Source of the DNA: Prinia subflava
Lineage: Eukaryota > Chordata > Aves > Passeriformes > Cisticolidae
Assembly (NCBI RefSeq): GCF_021018805.1
Contig: NC_086251.1
Span: 39,936,767 to 40,000,766 of the forward strand
DNA length: 64,000 nt
Direction of reading: 5' to 3'
Shown: positions 61,790 to 64,000 of the stretch, piece by piece
Position numbering within the stretch: the first letter of the stretch is position 1
Layout of the letters: each line of letters begins with the position of its first letter
The notes under the pieces: generated by a model
What the model was told of the DNA's origin: nothing
The model's input: the letters and a program-made list of their open reading frames with translations, nothing else
Databases searched by the model: none
Translations under genes and position numbers: made by a program

Positions 61790-62580
61790 TCAGCAGCCCG
61801 GCAGGATCACTTTTGGCACAGGCGCTGGGCACAGCTCGGCCCGCCCAGCCCCGCGCACCCGGGACGCACCTGCGGCCGCCGGGCCGGGCCCGCCCCGCCA
61901 GGCACTGCCGGCCCCGCCGCCCGGGCCGGGACACGCGGCGGGCGGCCCGCGGGAGCCAGGCCTGCTCCCTGAGGGGAGCTCTGTGTCCGTGCCACCCGCT
62001 GCCGCCGGCGCACATGGAGGCGGCCAGCGCCGCACGGCAGGTGAGCGTCTCTGAGGGTGACTTTAGGGAGGAACAGGAGCGGGTCCCGCGGGGCCGCGTC
62101 CGTGCCGGAGGACGGGGCCGGGACGGTGGGCGCACGCGGAGGGGAGCTGCCGGTCCCTGCCGCCGGCGGTCCCCGTGCCCGGGGTAGGGGCTGCCTGCAG
62201 AGGTCCGGAGCCCCCGGGAGCCGCGCTGGGCGGGCGGGGAGAGCCGGGCCCCGGCGGCTGCCACCTGTGCCGCTGGGCCCCCGGCACCGCGGCAGCAGTG
62301 GTTCCTCCCGCGCCCCCCGCGCGGGCAGTGGTACGGGCCGGTTGTCAGGCGGCGGGCCGGAAGGGGCGCGCGCCGCCCGCGGGAAGATGGCGGCGGGCGG
62401 GCGCGGGGGGCCCGCGGGCGGCAGCGGCACGGCGGGGCTGTGGCCGGGGCTGCGGGACAGCGCCCGGCGCTACTGCGGGCTGGCCTGGGAAGGGCTGCGC
62501 TGGGTGAGTGACGGGGTGACCGGGGCCGGCGCAGCCCCCGCCGGGGCCGGCGCTGCTGCTGAGGGGCTCGGGTAGGGGGG
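61790..62580. promoter_or_regulatory. MIA2: CpG island, internal promoter of MIA2 short (cTAGE5-type) form
   Basis: A strong CpG island sits inside the MIA2 locus, between the luminal exons and the membrane exon. It contains two ATG-bearing first-exon candidates. The second ATG is embedded in a perfect AAGATGGCGGC YY1 element (62384-62394), a common feature of TATA-less start sites. Confidence 0.8.
62014..62040 (+). CDS. MIA2: Alternative MIA2 short-form first exon candidate (9 codons)
   Basis: ATGGAGGCGG... codes nine residues (MEAASAARQ) and ends at a strong donor (GGCAG|GTGAGC) in phase 0, exactly the phase needed by the exon at 63486. Without transcripts it remains a proposal. Confidence 0.35.
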
Positions 62581-63617
62581 AAATCGAAATTAAGACTCAA
62601 CTGCTCAGTACCATGTTCTTAAGCATGTGTCACATGTAGTAAATCTGAGCTGTATGGTGCACGTCGTACCTTTGAGCAAATAGGTTTTATTTACAAATGA
62701 AATGTGAGTGTATCGAAGCGTTTAAAATGTGTTACATCACTGGTGTGTTGAGTATGTTCTTTTAGCATGAGGTTGGTTGAACAGGTTTTTCTACTAAACA
62801 AGTTTTCTACCAGCCAATCGAGAAGTGCTTTCTGCTATTGATTCTTCCAGTAGTGAAATGTGTAAGACAACTCAAAGGAGAATTTTTGATAGTAAATCCT
62901 CAGTACCTAAAGAGGCCAACCAAAAGGCTGGAGAGGCACTTTTTACAAGAGTGTGTAGTGACAGGATAAGGGGGAATGGCTTTAAACTGGAGAGGATACA
63001 TTGAGGTTAGATAAGAGAATGAAATTCTTTACTTGTTTAGGTGATGAGGAACTGCAGCAAGTTGTCCAGAGGAGCTGTGGATGCTCCATCTCTGGAAGTG
63101 TTCAAGGGCAGGCTGGATGGGGCTTTGGGGAATTAGGTCCAGTGGAAAGTGTTCTTGCCCATGGCAGAGGGGTTGAAACTATTTGATCTTTTGGGTCTCT
63201 TTCAACCCAAATCACTCTGTGATAATTGATAGTCTCAGAAAGAAAAGGGTTCAGAGCTTTATCTGTTGATTTTCATATCTTGTTGGAACTTCTTTCTTTT
63301 TTTTTCTTCAGCTGGTAAATCTTATCATTTAAAAATTAGTTGCTTCTGTTAACCATTTTCTCAGAGTTTTGGGAAAAAATAGATATACAAGCATTCGAAG
63401 TAAACAATGTCAACATGTAATGTCTGTTTCTGTGGGTAATATTAACCTCTTATTTTAAGCTGAAATTTTTTACTTTACTTTTCAGGCTGTAGCTTCACTG
63501 CCTGAAGATATGAGACCTGGCCCTGATCTGTATGGTTTCCCATGGGAAATAGTGGTTTGTGCTGGCATTGTTGGAGCCTTGACAGTCTTCTTGTTCCTGT
63601 ACAGAAGTTATCAATCA
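62387..63617 (+). CDS. MIA2: MIA2/CTAGE5 short-form first exon and membrane exon (continues beyond window)
   Basis: Exon 62387-62503 (39 codons, MAAGGRGGPAGG to YCGLAWEGLRW, donor GTGAGT) joins exon 63486-63617 (44 codons) in phase 0. The human short form likewise has a brief unique N-terminus ending near EELRR before VVAALPEGMRPDSNLYGFPWE. Here the second exon reads AVASLPEDMRPGPDLYGFPW, then the membrane helix (IVVCAGIVGALTVFLFLYRS). The short form inserts in the ER membrane and recruits Sec23/Sec24 and Sec12 through coiled-coil and proline-rich domains, whose exons lie beyond the right edge. The long form would use the same exon from 60617. Confidence 0.85.
62925..63228 (+). mobile_element. 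CR1 LINE 3' fragment in MIA2 intron
   Basis: CR1 3'-end blocks in order: 'AAAGGCTGGAGAGGCACTTT', 'GTAGTGACAGGATAAGGGGG', 'GGCTTTAAACTGGAGAGGAT', 'AAGGGCAGGCTGGATGGGGC', 'TTGCCCATGGCAGAGGGGTT', ending in 'CACTCTGTGATAATTGATAG'. It is fairly intact at the 3' end and 5'-truncated. Confidence 0.92.
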
Positions 63618-63622
63618 GTAAG

Positions 63623-64000
63623 TGTTGTGGTTTAATCCCAGACAGCAACTAAGCACCACAGCCACTCTGTCGCTCCCTCTGTCATGTTGGAATGAGGGAG
63701 GACTAAAAGCTGGAAAACTCGTGAGTTGAGGTGAAGACAGTTTAATAGGGAAAGCAAAAGCGGTGCATGCAACAAAGTAAACCAGGGAATTGGTTCACTG
63801 CTGCGCATGGCAGGCAGGTGTTCAGCTGTCTCCAAGAAAGCAGGGCTCCATCACGTGTAGCAGTTACTCTAGAAGACAAACTCCATCACTCCAAACACCC
63901 CCCACTTCTACCTCCTTCCCCTCAGCTTTATGTGCTGAGCATGGTGTCAGCATGGTGAGGCTCTGCTCAGTCGAGGTCAGCTGTCCTGTGTCCCCTCCCA
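63623..64000. mobile_element. Avian LTR element, partial, running off the right edge
   Basis: The start TGTGGTTTAATCCCAGACAG followed by 'CAACTAAGCACCACAGCCAC' and 'AACTCGTGAGTTGAGGTGAA' with 'GACAGTTTAATAGGGAAAGC' matches the widely repeated neoavian ERV LTR whose consensus opens TGTGGTTTAACCCCAGCCAGCA. Only the first 375 nt or so are in the window. The element begins 6-9 nt inside the intron, touching the splice donor of the MIA2 membrane exon. Confidence 0.8.

Noticed and set aside
61785..62600. Minus-strand 271-codon and related frames at 62 kb
   Set aside because: Shadow frames of the MIA2 internal CpG island; composition almost entirely Pro/Arg/Ala/Gly.

Overview
The window looks like bird nuclear DNA. 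The genes are split by canonical GT-AG introns, promoters sit in CpG islands, and the interspersed repeats are CR1 3' ends and avian-type LTRs. It carries a known vertebrate gene block (human 14q21 order): SEC23A(-), GEMIN2(+), TRAPPC6B(-), PNN(+), MIA2/CTAGE5(+). I rebuilt the coding exons by hand. In every core gene the phases join without a break, and TRAPPC6B comes out at exactly 158 codons plus stop.

Layout. 1-13.6 kb: SEC23A, minus strand; codons 1-436 in ten coding exons, with the 3' part beyond the left edge. 14.7-16.3 kb: five minus-strand exon candidates that join into a 141-codon reading frame I do not recognise, head-to-head with GEMIN2. 16.7-28.9 kb: GEMIN2, ten exons, with an antisense internally deleted betaretrovirus-like provirus (gag, dUTPase/protease and an env tail) and two CR1 fragments in its introns. 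29.8-34.4 kb: TRAPPC6B, minus strand, six exons. 34.4-35.3 kb: divergent TRAPPC6B/PNN promoter with five ATTGG (inverted CCAAT) boxes. 35.3-45.1 kb: PNN, nine exons and several poly(A) signals. 45.1-52.4 kb: intergenic, with a probable solo LTR. 52.4-64 kb: MIA2, running off the right edge.

MIA2 is the most complex locus. The signal-peptide exon, SH3-like exons and large acidic exon are clear, but the large exon has an in-frame TAA. About 2.2 kb of frame-broken DNA follows that still carries recognisable copies of the exon's W-F/Y repeat. Downstream exons restore a frame into the membrane-hairpin exon. A separate CpG-island promoter at 62 kb starts the short cTAGE5-type form with two possible first exons. 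An LTR has inserted within about 10 nt of the splice donor of the membrane exon.

Functionally, three genes act in ER-Golgi trafficking: SEC23A (COPII inner coat), MIA2 (COPII receptor at ER exit sites) and TRAPPC6B (TRAPP tether). Two act in RNA processing: GEMIN2 (SMN complex) and PNN (exon-junction/splicing factor). All promoters look housekeeping in type.
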